Assembly: GCF_001638985.1 (NCBI RefSeq)
Contig: NW_017265152.1
Span: 872,849 to 936,848 of the forward strand
Origin: Phycomyces blakesleeanus NRRL 1555(-)
Lineage: Eukaryota > Mucoromycota > Mucoromycetes > Mucorales > Phycomycetaceae
Direction: 5' to 3'
DNA: 64,000 nucleotides
Part shown: in pieces, positions 23,643 through 36,045 of the stretch
Layout: each line of letters begins with the position of its first letter
Numbering within the stretch: the stretch's first letter is position 1
Program-made: the position numbers and the translations under genes
The notes under the pieces: generated by a model
Database searches by the model: none
Told to the model about the DNA's origin: nothing
The model's input: only the letters and a program-made list of their open reading frames with translations

Positions 23643-26200
23643 CAACGTCAACAACACTAATGATATTATAATTGTTAGCGAGACATCGAAGAAGTACGCT
23701 GCTCCCTTGACTGAGCTCAACTAAATTTTTCTTGTTGGAAAGAATTCTCTTCGGTTGTAGCTGTTAGAGAAGCTGCTAAGGCATATGATGTCAACCATAA
23801 CATTGCTCTCACCACTGCATATTCATCAAGTTCTCGCATTAAGTTAATCTGTAAGCACTCTGGTAAATACAGATACACCAGAAAGGCCGAGAAAGCTGCT
23901 CAAGTATCGGTTAATGAAGAAACCCCTCTTCCTGGATGGGAATGAAAGCGCAAGAAGGATACACAAAACCACAGTTGCCCATGCTTTCTGTATACCTCAA
24001 ACAAAAAAGGAGGAAATCTTGCAGTGTACTCTTGTGAGGCACAGCATAATCTCGCAGCTGAAGAAAACAGCAGAGCTTATGCCATGCACTGTAAACTGTC
24101 ACCCGAGGTGATGGATATCGTATCTAAGTACCCAGAGGAGAACGATGATGTAGTCACTGTCTTTAACATCTTAAAGAGAAGTGAATACACCAATATTATT
24201 TTCCAGGACATTGCCAACATTAAAAAACATTTCGGAAAATCTGGTGAGGGAAGAGAGATTTTTGAATTCATCACAACTTTACAGGATCTTGACTTCCATG
24301 AGAGATATATCGTTGACAACACTGAAGACAACAAAGTCAACAAGGTATTTTTTGTCCACAAAGACGCAATCGAAGAAGCAATAGGAATTCCCGAGACTGC
24401 GATAATTGGTGCGACATACAAGACAAACAGCCATAGTATGATATTTGTCAATATTGTTGGAACTAGTAATGTGGCTTGAACCCCACACAAGACATTAGAG
24501 TGATTTCCAATTGCTGGTGCTTGGGTGGAGCATGAGACAGTCGAAAACCATCTCTGGGTACTTTGGTACCTTCAGGACACAGGCTAGCCTGATATTGAAG
24601 ATAACAACATCACTAATGTCAACGCCAATGCCAACAAATTTCTTCTCCCAGGTGTATTCATCACTGACAACGAGCAAGCATTGAGAAATGCACTTACTCA
24701 TGCTTTCCCCAAGTCAAAACAGTTTTTATGTTATAAGCACATAAAAGATAACTTCAAAAAACAGCTTTTTCCAGTGATGAAGGAAGATGAAAATGAAGAA
24801 AAGAAAAGTTTCTTGGAGAAGTTGGCCAATTAATTGGACAGGATTGCTTTGGAGTGCGTGACGTATGAATAAATGAAGAAAGAAATAAATGGGTATCTTA
24901 GTTTCGCAAAGGAACATTGTATAGACAATGGAAAGAGTACCAATACTTTCCTCGAAAGATAAATATAGAGCTTTTATAATCAAAATAACTAGCTTTTTAA
25001 CTATAACAAATTGGTTTTTTTTATATAATTCATCAGAAAAATGAAGGATAAAGAAAAATGGGTAAACATTTGCGTCTAAAAATACCTTCATTTCGGAAAC
25101 CACACCCCAACCGTGCAGAAAGTGCTCATGCTTCTAAGCATTCTCTTGGCACTTCCTCTGGTAAACTTAAGACTGTTATCCTCAAAGTAAAGAAGTGGTG
25201 TGAGGAATTGGTAAGCTTATATCATATTATTTTATGTATTTATTGGTTAAGATCTCTAATAGTAATTTCTTTTAACAAAACATATATAAATGATATAGGT
25301 TGCTGATAGTAAGCATAGATTAATGGTCGAGTGTATTGGAGAAAACACAACAATTTTATTCAATAAAAGAAATGCTGCCAGACTAAATGACATTCGTCAT
25401 AAAATTGGTTGGTATGTAATAGATCAAATTAAACAGCAACTGTCCCAATCAATTATCCCAGAGAAGAAAGACCAAGAGTGCAGATGTCTCATTACATACA
25501 ATTAATTGTTCCCATGTTATCATCAGCTTGCTAAATCTGATCTCATTCCAATTCCCTGTATTCCAAGACAGTAGAGAAGAGAATGCTTGGAAGGCAAAGG
25601 TAATATAAGAAGTTTATATATTAAATGTATAGTGATATGTTCATATATTTTTTCTATTACATATAGATCATACAGCAATCAAAAATACAGTGCCAGTTCC
25701 TGAAAATATAAACACCATAACAACAATAGCCCCTGACCTTGCCCATGGTCTTCTGCATCTCTACGAAGGTTTCAACAACTCACAGAGCAAACAACTACAA
25801 ATTGATATTCAACTATCAATCAAAAAAAATAGCAGCCCAAATAGTCCAACAGAAACTTGAGGACCTCAACAGTCCAAAAATAGTGGAAGCAATCAAGGGT
25901 CTGCACAAAAACACAAAACGTAAGATAATTGCATTAGAGCACTGCATCGAAAACGAAAAAGAACAAAAAAGTAAGTCTTCTTTTAAAGCACATTGTTTAG
26001 ACAACAAGTATCCTTAGCAAAAGAAGAAAATCTATATAAAACATCACCAATCTTGGTTCTCCAATTGATATTACATTATTGACAAACTTAACAATCCAAC
26101 CTATAATAATTATCTTGGAAATTAACCGCTTTCTTCTTGCCAAATGCAAAAACATCAGAAAATTCACTTGGCCAAACGTCAACTTTCATAAACACATAGT
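23643..26200 (+). pseudogene. Broken MULE transposase with FAR1 and SWIM remnants
   Basis: Fragments in order are: an N-terminal FAR1-like segment near 23755-23900 (AVREAAKAYDVNHNIALTTA); a central part at 24024-24479 ending in GATYKTNSHSMIFVNIVG; the MULE core at 24640-24760 (FITDNEQALRNAL, then FLCYKHIKDNF); and a SWIM-like zinc finger at 25460-25530 (ECRCLITYN, stop, then FPCYHQLAKSD). The first catalytic Asp expected before ATYKTN reads Gly, so catalysis would be lost even without the stops. At least four stops or frame changes separate the pieces. Confidence 0.75.
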
Positions 26201-26289
26201 CCAAAAAATAAGGCCTTGAAAATTATTCTTTGATGTACTAGCAACCAAGGTATGGCTTTCAAAATAGAATTAACTTGAATTATACTAAC

Positions 26290-26331
26290 TTTTCAATTTT
26301 GACTTTCTAGCTTGTCCGTGCCGTTCCCCTT
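26290..26331 (-). repeat. Right inverted repeat of the Mutator-like element
   Basis: The reverse complement reads AAGGGGAACGGCACGGACAA, then GCTAGAAAGTCAAAATTGAA, matching the left end except for the 24-base duplication there and one T/C change. Confidence 0.8.
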
Positions 26332-29225
26332 TTTAAACTACAAGAAGCGGTAGTTGAATATATCAAAGAAGCAAAAGAGATACTCCTTGAGGAGTCAGTG
26401 TATGGGCTTATGTGAGTAGTTTAGGCAAAGGTCCAATCTTGATACTTATAAACTAAACAATGCATATCAGGTCAATTCAGTATATATTACTGATGAAGCC
26501 TCGACAATATAATAACCAAATGCTGGATATATTCGGGGGAAAGCTTTTGACAGAGGGTATACCTGCAACAACTTGACTTGTGGGTTGATGGCTGCCCAAG
26601 CTTGCACTATGAAGAAACAACTTCCATCCGAAATAAAGGGCACGGTAACCAATTACTATGTCAATTTTATTAAAGACATTTTGATGACTGCCTTGCAGGC
26701 CATCCTATTTAATAAACAGTTATATATACGACATCTTTTTTTGCAACACAATTTTGGCAAAAGGTGTATCTCTTCTTGTATAAATAAATATATATTTCAT
26801 CTGTGCACAAGAATTCGAATGCTAATTATAATAAGAGACTTGTGTGACAAAATACCCTAGATATGCGACATCGAATTATTAAATCTCGCGTAATTTCCTT
26901 TTGGAAATATAACACCCATTTTTACCAGGAACAATACAAAAGCAATAGCAATAACAATGTACCACTTTGTTCCATGGGTGAGCAAAGAGGTAATAAGTAA
27001 GAATTTAGTACCGAGCACTGAGCGTATCTAATAATTAAATCTTCTGAATTACTCGAAAAATGCCCAATATATTATAATTTAGTCTAGATGTTAAAATTAA
27101 TGTTTTTATAGAATAACCAATCATTGACAGTGTAATTTATATACAGGAATAAAATTAATTCATCAGGTAAAAATGTCGACTTAATAAGCGTCTCAGCACA
27201 GTAGCTTTAATGGATCTTGTAATGTAAATACTTCACTTATATACTTTTGGTGTAGACCAAGGGTGAGCACACAGTACAAACAGATTATCAAGCAAGAGTT
27301 CCAAAGAAGTATATATGTATACTTTCTTTATTTATTTATTTAAGAAATCATTTGATTCTTATTACAAATAATCTTTATAAACAGTAGCCAAGGAAAATTA
27401 GTTTATTACTCAATCAAGTATTGGTTATTGCCCGCTTATTATTATTTTATAAAGAATCTGGCAATTATGAACATGTCATATAAACCATAATACTCATACT
27501 TTTGTAACTGTTAAACAAAGATGAGTAGTTTCTAGCTAGAATATATTAGATAAATTTTCCGCAGCCATAAGAAAATAAGTAAATGGGCATCTAAGAATAA
27601 ATATGGTGTGCACCAACACTTGTCAGCCTTTTGAGGCTCAAATATTACTACTTGCTTTAATTTCATAGGAGTTTCTGTATTCCCTGCTTAACTTGGAATT
27701 GGCCATTTTGATGTAACAATTCCTTTCTCTCTCTTTATATGTGTGCTTGTGTTTGTGTTCGTGCTTGTGTTCGTGTCTGTACGAATCCAGTTTTCTGGGT
27801 TGTACATAGGAGTATCAAGTTTACCTCGAGTTTAGTCTTTTACTTGCAATTCACATTCTCTGAATAAAAATTTTATCTTCTTTTCTGAAGTTACTTTGAA
27901 GCAATGAGACATGATGTAAAGATTACTCTTTATGTATTTATACAACTTGGCGTTTCGCACATAACTGTATATCTGTTCCTACACATCACAATCACAGCTT
28001 TTAAATATAAATGTCTAGACTGGATACTATTTTCATATATTGACTTTATTTTTTTTTCACTCTGTAAAAAAGAAAAGGCTGCGAGTTTTATAAGGATTAT
28101 TTTAAATTACAGTGTTTATTTTTGGGTTTCTATGCACAATTTTCTGACATCGAACTAAAATATTATCAGTTTGTACACCCCAACTTACTTGAGATGCTAT
28201 TTTTCATGTGCTGAAGCAATCTTGCCAGTAACGCTCACTAAAACCAATTATAGGTGAAGTCACACTTAATTCTTTGTTTTGGTCTCTTTTGCATGTCCTG
28301 CCATAATCTCTTTTTTTTTCATGTCCTTAACATTGCCCTTCTTGTATCACTCACCGCAGTGAACTTCAAAGTAGTTAAATAGCTCTTTCTATTTGTTCCT
28401 GAAGAGCATCTTCAGCAGTCCACTTTAAATATTTAGTCAAAATTTGTGCTCCCAGTAGTTCGATTCATTTTACTTTAAGGCATGATAATAGTTTTGGCTT
28501 AGTGTAAAATCATCCTCTTAAATATGTAATGCTATACTTAAAATTTAATACTACTTGTAATGAATCAACTGATATATAGAGAATCATAAAATCTTTACCT
28601 AACATGTTAATTAAAAACATCATATCCTAACAGGAAATGTCGTGCCCTTCCTTTATGACCTATCTCAAGTAGATTCGAGTTGGTTTACTCTCTCTAGTTA
28701 CAAGTGCAAACTCGCACATCTTTGCAAGTACCATCGTCATTCCACTGTAACATTTAACTGGCGAGACAAGAAGAGGTCCTTGGACAGAAAAAAATACTCC
28801 TTTCAATTGAAAAAAAGGGTATTTCTATTGATATGACTAATATTAAAGTGATTTCTAGAAAGTACTTGTTAAAATCATGGTCTTTAATTGCTAATCTGCA
28901 ATGAGCAAAATAGTCTCTCTGCTATCTCTAAGAAAAATAATATTAATAAAAATTCGCCTTCATACACATCTATTAAAAGCATTGTTGAACACAAGGTTGT
29001 CGACATTACAAGGTTTACTATGTACTTCCTCAAACCTTCACTAAAGAATATATAAAATAATTGTGTATAGGCGATTTATATTTATTAATTAGGAAATACA
29101 TGCTCTATGATGAATACCTGGATAACATCTGTGTGTATGGATGACAACAAAATACATAAATGAAAGTGAGAATGAAAATGAAAATAAGCACGGAACCTTG
29201 ATTTAAAGTATGGGTAACTATATAA
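26332..29225. other. Gene-poor spacer with possible decayed coding fragments
   Basis: Just right of the Mutator-like element, 26337-26410 reads EAVVEYIKEAKEILLEESVY, a coding-like fragment of unknown family. A 64-codon frame at 28642 (MPFLYDLSQVDSSWF) has ordinary composition but no recognised domain. A GTGTTTGTGTTCGTG-type repeat lies at 27738-27780. Otherwise the sequence is AT-rich and featureless. Confidence 0.45.
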
Positions 29226-30327
29226 TTAAGCCAAGTTGGTGTTGAGGTAGTCGGCAAACATGTCACCAATTCTGTTCACATCAAGCGAAGTCCGTACACG
29301 ATTGAGCGACACAAATTGCTTTCTCAATCGTCTGAGCTCTGACAGAGTGACAGTTCTGGAAGGATTGACAACCTTTTCAGAAGATCTTGGGACAGTCATG
29401 GGCATGCCACCCGGCCCAAATTCCTTTTGCCCTTCAATGACCGCATTGATAATCTCTAGTGTTGCCTTGTCGAGCTCATAAACATAGTTTGTATCCGATA
29501 CGGGTTTCTGGTATGTGTAAGAAAATATGGCTGTGGCAGGGTTTGTCTCCAATAGCAACTTACAGTGACAGTGGAAAGGTTAGGCGGCGGTGGCTTTCGC
29601 AAAATAACCGCATCCCAGATCTTGTCTCCGGGTATCTCCTTGTCATCATAGATCACGGTAAACAAGGGAGAATCCCATCTATTTCGTGCTTCTGGTTCTT
29701 CATAGCGTGTAACCAGTTCATCAAATCTACAGAGGGAACCACATATTAAGAATTTCCTACAGATTTATAATGGCCCAAAAAATAAATACATATCTTACTT
29801 ACACAATGGGTTCATATCCGTCGGTTCGGGTTGCGTTCCACTCTCTTGCTAACTGAACAGGTGCTCCAGTGTGAACCTGTTAGATAAAATAAAATAAAAC
29901 AGACAAATTAAAATTGGCTTCTTATTTAATATTATTTGTTTCTTACCACACAGTGAGGTGTACTAATTGCACGGGCTACACAATACAATTGATACCTAAA
30001 GCCCTTGATGTAATTAAGTCCGTCTGCAATCACAATCGCATCCTTAGAAAGTAATCGTTCGACGGCTGACATCATTGCTCCTCTCGCCTTTTTTTCTTCG
30101 CGAGCATCTACAAGCAAGAATGAGATATTTTCCTAGGTCATTTAGAGTTCGATAGTTGTAGTACCCTTGTAGGCATCTCGGTGGACATTAAGCGATTCGT
30201 CATTGATCCAATGGATCTTGAGTGATTTATTTTCAGCCTCAAGTCTGTCGAGCAGATATTTGTTAATCTCTGCAGCGCGCTGTGTCTTTCCACTTGAGGG
30301 ATAGCCTGTTAGTATAATGAGAGGCAT
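29226..30327 (-). CDS. KTI12: Elongator-associated P-loop protein KTI12
   Basis: Five exons (30327-30165, 30107-29947, 29876-29803, 29726-29564, 29507-29226) give 280 residues. The start MPLIILTGYPSSGKT has the P-loop at residues 8-15, exactly where the family has it. Other family blocks are DAREEKKARGAMMSAVERLL, DGLNYIKGFRYQLYC and FDELVTRYEEPEARNRWDSP. KTI12 binds and regulates Elongator, which modifies wobble uridines of cytosolic tRNAs. The frame is open upstream for 45 more codons and contains another ATG at 30462; that extension is basic and Ser-rich like a mitochondrial presequence, but KTI12 proteins normally begin at MPLI. Confidence 0.94.
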
Positions 30328-30779
30328 GACTTGTAAAGTGGAATGAATCAAAGACCTCGACGACGGTCCAAACACCTTGTGTGACTGTTTTTGTATTAAT
30401 GCCGCTGGGTTTACAGCTTTGAGAAGAGGAAATGTTGTACACGATCTTTTGAAAAGGGACAAGATCTTTACATCTCACCAATAAAGCGATGAATGATCTC
30501 TTAATAGTTATAAAATAAAAAGAGGGCACAAAAAAGCCTCCGTTTGAATGATCCCATCGGATTGTCCACGTGTGTTAACGCGTATTGGACCATCTTATTT
30601 TTCGGCTTCCAAAAGAATTAAATAATCAGCGCTTTACTGTCTCAGATAAAAAAAAATGGGAAAATGAATAGACCATTAAAATCCATTCAAGTCCAAAAAA
30701 AAAGAGCTATTTTTTTCTTTACTTCTTCTTTACTTATTTTCGTCGTTAATAACAGACAAAAGGCAGTGAAAGAAAAGCA
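30328..30779. promoter_or_regulatory. Divergent promoter region, KTI12 / arrestin genes
   Basis: 452 bp lie between the two start codons. The half next to KTI12 is an open, basic reading frame (see that entry). The rest is AT-rich with T/A runs. No TATA box is evident. Confidence 0.5.
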
Positions 30780-32529
30780 ATGCATATTGGACTCTTATCG
30801 CAGGATAGGCTGCATTTCGATCCACTTAAACCAGTGATCTTGCGAGGGCCGCCTACTGACGATTCTTCAACAGTGTTCATGGGCAATGTGGTTCTTTCGC
30901 TGTCAAAGGCTCGAAAGCTATCGAAAATCATTGTCCAATTCAAGTCAGTTGCAAATACCAACTGGCCTGAAGGTAATTGTTGTCCGGACAGCTTATATAC
31001 AGCCAATGCTGATCTGAAGTCTAGGTATCGGTTCTCGAGCTACTCGACTATATCACAAAAAAACTTTAAACGAAGAAACCATAAATGTTTTGGGCTCTGT
31101 AATGGATGACAAAGACACTATATTACTACCAGTCGGAACTCATCGATTTCCTTTTACATTTGTCGTACCAAATGTAAGTAAACCATTATACAGATAATCA
31201 TCAATCCCCAAGCTACGATATACTAAATGTACTTTTGAAAAAAATAAAATAACAAAGACCATGGCTGAAACGATTGAAGATATTTATGGTCAAGTCACAC
31301 ACACAATTGACGCACATGCCTCCGGGCCAGGTCTCCAGTTACTCAACAACCTACACACTTCAAAACCAGTATTGGTGTTGCGGACGTACATGTCCAATTC
31401 AATTTTGACAAATAATTCTTTGCAGGATCCTTCGCGGACATTCGAAAAGCACTTGGATATTGCTGATGTACAGGCTGTCGTTGAGAATGCGGCGTTTTCT
31501 TCGGGAGAACTGCTTTACATGAGACTGACAATTCAACCACACCAAAAGAATGTACGGCTTGAGCATATAGATGTGTCTATTGAGGAAACCAGGCGATACA
31601 CTGTGATACAAATGGATGCGTTACGGACAGGAACGGATAATTTCGGACTAGACTTTTTACACGCTACCCGGCTTCTGGACGGGGAATCTGTGGCGGTCGA
31701 CACGGACGAATTGAGATCTGTATTCGTCAAGCACGGACGTCCACTTGAAGTGAATGACACCCTGGTTTATCGTATCACTCTTGCCAGTCCCTCGTGCTCC
31801 CGTCAAATCCGCCACACTACACACTACAAAGATATCCTTTTCCGTCACCGTATTAACATCAAACTCACTCTATCACATAGCCAGGGTACTGTGTCTGCTC
31901 CAGTCAGTCGCACGCCATCATCCTCAAACCTCCCAACCCTCTCCAACCAACACATAGCATTGCATCAGCCCTTACCCACACTTCCTATCAATCATAACCA
32001 CAGCCTTCAAATCAGTCACTCGACACCCATTAATACACCACCTCCTAACTGGCACAACATGCTGTCCAAGTTAAGGAAGCCACGCTTAGAAAGAGAGACA
32101 GAAGATGCGCCTAGACAAAATTACCCCATAATATTTGAATCCCTGATTGGTGTATTTGATTGCCGTCTCAAAGAGGACTATGGTCAATTGCCTTCTTATG
32201 CTGATCTTGGAATATCAACAAATAATATTCCCCTGCCTAGTGACTCAAAATCAGCCAACAATAATACTGATCGTTTGGCAAAAGCATCCAGACACCACAA
32301 GATCAAGATGGACCAGACTAAACCCGGAGTTCCAGCTCCTCACTTGTGTACTTGCTACTTTAGATTCCAAGAACAGCTACGCCTGGCATCGGAGGCACCT
32401 GTCTTGCATGCACCGACCATAGTGAACCCGATAACTGAGTTGGATAGTACGCCATCAAAGCCACCGCCCGAGTATGTAGAGAATGTGTTGGACGGACTGA
32501 ACGCGTTATGTGTCCAAAATAAAAGTTAA
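30780..32529 (+). CDS. Alpha-arrestin (ART-like trafficking adaptor) with PPxY motif
   Basis: Three exons (30780-30972, 31025-31173, 31258-32529) give 537 residues. The arrestin N-lobe is clear: VFMGNVVLSLSKARKLSKII, then NVLGSVMDDKDTILLPVGTH and RFPFTFVVPN. The C-lobe follows (GELLYMRLTIQPHQKNVRLE and RRYTVIQMDAL). The C-terminal third is Ser/Pro/His-rich and disordered, and close to the end it contains PPPEYVENVL, a PPxY motif. Alpha-arrestins use such motifs to recruit NEDD4/Rsp5 ubiquitin ligase to plasma-membrane transporters and drive their endocytosis. Which transporter it serves cannot be told. Confidence 0.88.
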
Positions 32530-33356
32530 AAGACCAAAGATAAAGATAAATAAAAACACAAATAAAAAATCTAATAGATGGGTAATACACTACAAGACAT
32601 TTGACAGGTCCTAGATCGTCGCGTGTGTCAGGTTCTGTAGAACCGCCCAGATCTTCACACGGCATGACAGTTTGTGTAGCCCACAAGTAGTGAACTATGA
32701 AAAGATGGACGGGACAATGAATATAATCTGGTGGATTCACAAGTCCTCGATGTGGACCAGCTAGGCGTGGGCATCAGGCCATCGTGAGGTCGAGAATAGA
32801 ACAACCTAATTATAGCACGTGCAGTAAAGTGGATGTTACAATGGGTGTGACTAAAAGGGTGGAGGGTGCGTTCGGTATATTTGCCGTTTAAAGCAGTAGT
32901 GTTAATTGCACCAAATGGTTGAATACCCGCTATTGTAGCAAAGCAATCATACTTATATCATTTCATATCTATCATTGGACTTGGTGCTTAGAGAAGGCCT
33001 TGATAAGACGGGTGATTTTATTAGTGTTAAAGAAGTCCTAAAGAGTAATTAATAATAAACTTAAAGATAGGAAACGTGACAGGGACAAAACCCAACGTGG
33101 CAAAAGAGCAGTAAGTCGATCACCCACCTATACATGGCTTTGCAGCACCGCTCACAGGTGCGACAAATCTCTATTTTATGAAGGATTTTATTGCCAGTCA
33201 ACTTCTTCTCCTTTCTTACACCCCATTCCAGTCCTTTTTTTCAGTTGCTTCCATTGTGGGATGCAATTCTCTTCTACCAAGACCCCATCTCTTGTATCAT
33301 ATCAAAGTCCTTTTTGTCGTGATTCCACAAACCCCGAAAGAAACCTATCCTCCAAC
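32530..33356. other. Spacer upstream of the homeobox gene
   Basis: It holds the arrestin 3' flank and the homeobox promoter and leader. Sequence here is less AT-rich than other spacers and includes a minus-strand 126-codon frame (32360-32740) that overlaps the arrestin 3' end and has no recognisable domain. An in-frame ATG at 33261 could extend the homeobox protein. Confidence 0.5.
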
Positions 33357-34874
33357 ATGTCGTACTTACCCTTGGCCGACACACCTGCTACATCCCACCA
33401 TCCAGCGGGAGGGAGTCAGCCACCATCTGATCATCAGCCTAGAAAGCGAACCAGAGCTAGCCCGGAGCAGCTTGGGATACTTGAAAAGACCTTTAATATC
33501 AACCCATCGCCCAACAACCGAGTGCGCGAACAATTGTCTCAGCAACTGAGCATGAGCGAGCGTTCGATTCAGATATGGTTCCAGAACAGACGTGCCAAGG
33601 TCAAGAATATTGCAAAGCGGTCTTCGCTTTTACACGATCAGACGCTTAGAATGCAACATTATGCTGCAACAGCAGCAGCAGCCGCATGTCAGGCAGCTGC
33701 GTATCAGCAACAACAAACTATGCCAGACGGGTCTCTGGCCACTAATCCAGACCTGTATTACTATTACTATTACTACTATTACAACCAGCAACAGCAACGG
33801 CAGGCTGGTTCTATTAAAGCCTTTTCAGAATCGCTCCAATCTGGAATGCCTCCTCCTCCACCCTCATCGCCTCCTCCGCCTCCTCCTCCTCTTGATAGTC
33901 TTCCGACCGAAAATATTGACCTCAGAATGTGGTCCATGACACCTCCACCCTCAATTTCCAATTCACCGGGAGTTGATGCTCTTAATAGCCGCCGACAGAA
34001 TGGCCTTCATTCAGCCGCTGGACGACTTAGAGCTCAGTCGGTTGGCCCATATCCTCGACGAACTGATACTCTCTCACGCGTCTACCATGACCGACACGCA
34101 TCCATGGGTCCAGCAGTTCCTGGCTTTTCTATGGAATCTTCTCCTTCTTATCTCGGCATGAACTCAATTGACTCTTATGGCTACACACCTCCTTCTAATT
34201 CCTCATTCACACAACAGCCAGCTATTGACCCTCTGGTGCGCCTTTACAGTGAACGTTTGGACACTCCCATGTCCTGCGTGAGTCAGGAAGACGAGGGAGT
34301 TGGGTACGCTCTGTCTGCCGATGCTCTTCAGATTGGCAGTTGGAAACGAATGATGCTAAGACCCCAGGATTTACTCTGTTTCTACGACCCACTCCAGCAG
34401 GCTATGGTGTGGCGTATCCAGGACGGTGATCAACGCTTTAAATTGCAGGTTCAATTACAAGCTATCCAGCAGATTAGACTCGTGCCACTAGCTCATAGAA
34501 TTGGATGTGCGCGTATCGAACTCGAGGTTAGACAACCAGAAAGAATCGCTTTTTACATGGAAGATCCTGTGCAGTGCACATGGACTCAATGCCGAGACTT
34601 CACCCAAGATAGACAAGCTACGACTGTTCATGTCCACCAATTGGAAGGACAGACATTGGTCCTTCGCCAAGAACTCCTTAGACTTGTACTAGACAACCAA
34701 CACCTACAGACATTGTTTATCGATCTCACTACTGCTCAACCCAATCTTTATGAGTCTAGTGAACCCCCTATTGTCCTTCGCAGTGCCACACCTGCAGAGG
34801 ATGCGCTGATGATGTCACTTCTGCAGTCAAACAACGATAAGCTTCTATATCAAGGTCTTGACCACCAAGGATAA
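33357..34874 (+). CDS. Homeodomain transcription factor (fungal Phx1/Pho2-like)
   Basis: The gene is a single exon of 505 residues from the ATG at 33357 (537 from 33261). The homeodomain lies at about residues 28-85: RKRTRASPEQLGILEKTF, then SERSIQIWFQNRRAKVKN, with the helix-3 core WFQNRR intact. Next come an Ala/Gln run, a Tyr run (about nine residues), a polyproline stretch (SSPPPPPPPLDS) and a conserved C-terminal block of about 150 residues beginning GSWKRMMLRPQDLLCFYDP, as in fungal homeobox factors of the Phx1 type. It is nuclear by inference; targets are unknown. The run of CT repeats at 34940-34965 lies just after the stop. Confidence 0.92.
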   Translation: MSYLPLADTPATSHHPAGGSQPPSDHQPRKRTRASPEQLGILEKTFNINPSPNNRVREQLSQQLSMSERSIQIWFQNRRAKVKNIAKRSSLLHDQTLRMQHYAATAAAAACQAAAYQQQQTMPDGSLATNPDLYYYYYYYYYNQQQQRQAGSIKAFSESLQSGMPPPPPSSPPPPPPPLDSLPTENIDLRMWSMTPPPSISNSPGVDALNSRRQNGLHSAAGRLRAQSVGPYPRRTDTLSRVYHDRHASMGPAVPGFSMESSPSYLGMNSIDSYGYTPPSNSSFTQQPAIDPLVRLYSERLDTPMSCVSQEDEGVGYALSADALQIGSWKRMMLRPQDLLCFYDPLQQAMVWRIQDGDQRFKLQVQLQAIQQIRLVPLAHRIGCARIELEVRQPERIAFYMEDPVQCTWTQCRDFTQDRQATTVHVHQLEGQTLVLRQELLRLVLDNQHLQTLFIDLTTAQPNLYESSEPPIVLRSATPAEDALMMSLLQSNNDKLLYQGLDHQG

Positions 34875-35027
34875 AACAAAACGCCTGATTTATCTTCTTT
34901 ATCTTCGTATTTTTTACTTCTTTATTTTCCTACCCTTAATATCTCTCTCTCTCTCTCTCTCTCTTTCTATCTTCTTCCTATTCTCTCCTTTTTTATTTTA
35001 TTTTTTATTTTCATTTTCAACTTATTA

Positions 35028-35704
35028 TTATGCTTTTTGCTCTTTTAGCTTTTTTTCTTTATAGCTATAGTAAAGCGAACCACCCAACATGGCCACCACA
35101 GTAAATCCTTGTGCAGCCACTATTATTCAAATCACCCAAAAATAATAATAATATACAACGTATACACAAAGTGAGTTTCTTTTTCTCTCTTTACTACCAT
35201 CAATAATAAACCCTCCTCCTCCTCCTCTTATTCTATTTTTCTTTCTTTTTCAATTTCTATCTTGTCTTGGTAGTATCTTTCTTTTTATCCTTTATTTCTA
35301 CAAATAACAATAATCATAATAATCATAATGATAATAATAAAAATAATAAAGACAATTACCTCGAAGTCGAAACATGTTGTTAGCATAAGCTTTGTTGCCT
35401 GTCTTTACACCCACAGTTGCTGCAACAAGAGCAAAACAAGTCACTGCGACACCTACACTCCATTAAATAAGAATATGAATCAAATTATAGAGTAATAATA
35501 GAAACATATATAATAATAGTCAATAATAATATCTCATGAGTTCCTGAGTGTTTTTACCCAGACAACTTTAATACATATATAAAAATTACCTGCTGGAACT
35601 AGAGGTTCCTCTCTGGCCTTTCTCTTCATGCGATCCCAGGAGTTTTCACCCTCCATGGCAATTCTCATGCGCTCAAGTTCTTCACGATTCTCGGCCCTTG
35701 ACAT
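35028..35704 (-). CDS. HIG1-domain mitochondrial inner-membrane protein (Rcf1-like)
   Basis: Three small exons (35704-35590, 35452-35360, 35119-35028) give 99 residues. The N-terminus (MSRAENREELERMRIAMEGE) is hydrophilic, then comes the HIG1 signature EPLVPAGVGVAVTCFALVAA, a loop (NKAYANNMFRLRVAAQG) and a second hydrophobic hairpin arm (FTVVAMLGGSLYYSY) with a Lys-rich tail. HIG1 proteins such as yeast Rcf1 sit in the inner mitochondrial membrane and bind cytochrome c oxidase and supercomplexes. The QRRQ-type motif is only partly kept: R-x-R and the final Gln are present, but the first position reads Asn. The second intron is long (240 nt) and repeat-rich. The gene ends close to the convergent homeobox gene. 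Confidence 0.88.
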
Positions 35705-36045
35705 GATGGTTTAGAGAACAAGAAGGCAAAAAATAATAATAATTGAAAAATCAAAAAATTAAAATAAAATGAGGAGTATAAGGGGGGGGGTGAGGAAAGA
35801 GAAGGAACGGGGGTGGGGGGTGGGGACAGTTGTGGAAAAGAAGCCGTCACATGACTTGTCTAACTTGTAAAAGTCGCCTGTGTCTGTGTGTGGAAATTTT
35901 CTTTTTTTTTCCTTTGATTTTAGCTAGGGAATTTATTTAGACGGCGATTTAATAGTGTTTCTTATTCCTTCCATCGCGTCGCGTGTATAAATAGGGCAGA
36001 CCTTGATTACAAAAAAATCTTTTCTTCTATTATTTAATCCTAAAC
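35705..36045. promoter_or_regulatory. Divergent promoter region, HIG1 / cyclophilin A genes
   Basis: 341 bp separate the start codons. A purine-rich G/A stretch (35770-35825) lies on the HIG1 side. A clear TATA box (TATAAAT, 35986-35992) stands 54 bases before the cyclophilin ATG. Confidence 0.7.

Larger units (their letters stand above)
23435..26331 (+). mobile_element. Mutator-like (MULE) DNA transposon, decayed
   Basis: Inverted ends AAGGGGAACGG(T/C)ACGGAC are found at 23435 and, in reverse complement, at 26331, 2.9 kb apart. The interior carries FAR1-like, MULE transposase and SWIM zinc-finger remnants in that order on the plus strand, the known plan of such elements. Frames are broken by stops and shifts, so it is not autonomous. 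I could not find a matching 8-11 bp target duplication, probably because of decay. Confidence 0.75.

Noticed and set aside
32360..32740. 126-codon minus-strand frame after the arrestin gene
   Set aside because: It overlaps arrestin coding sequence, has no recognisable domain, and has a mixed composition that changes halfway.
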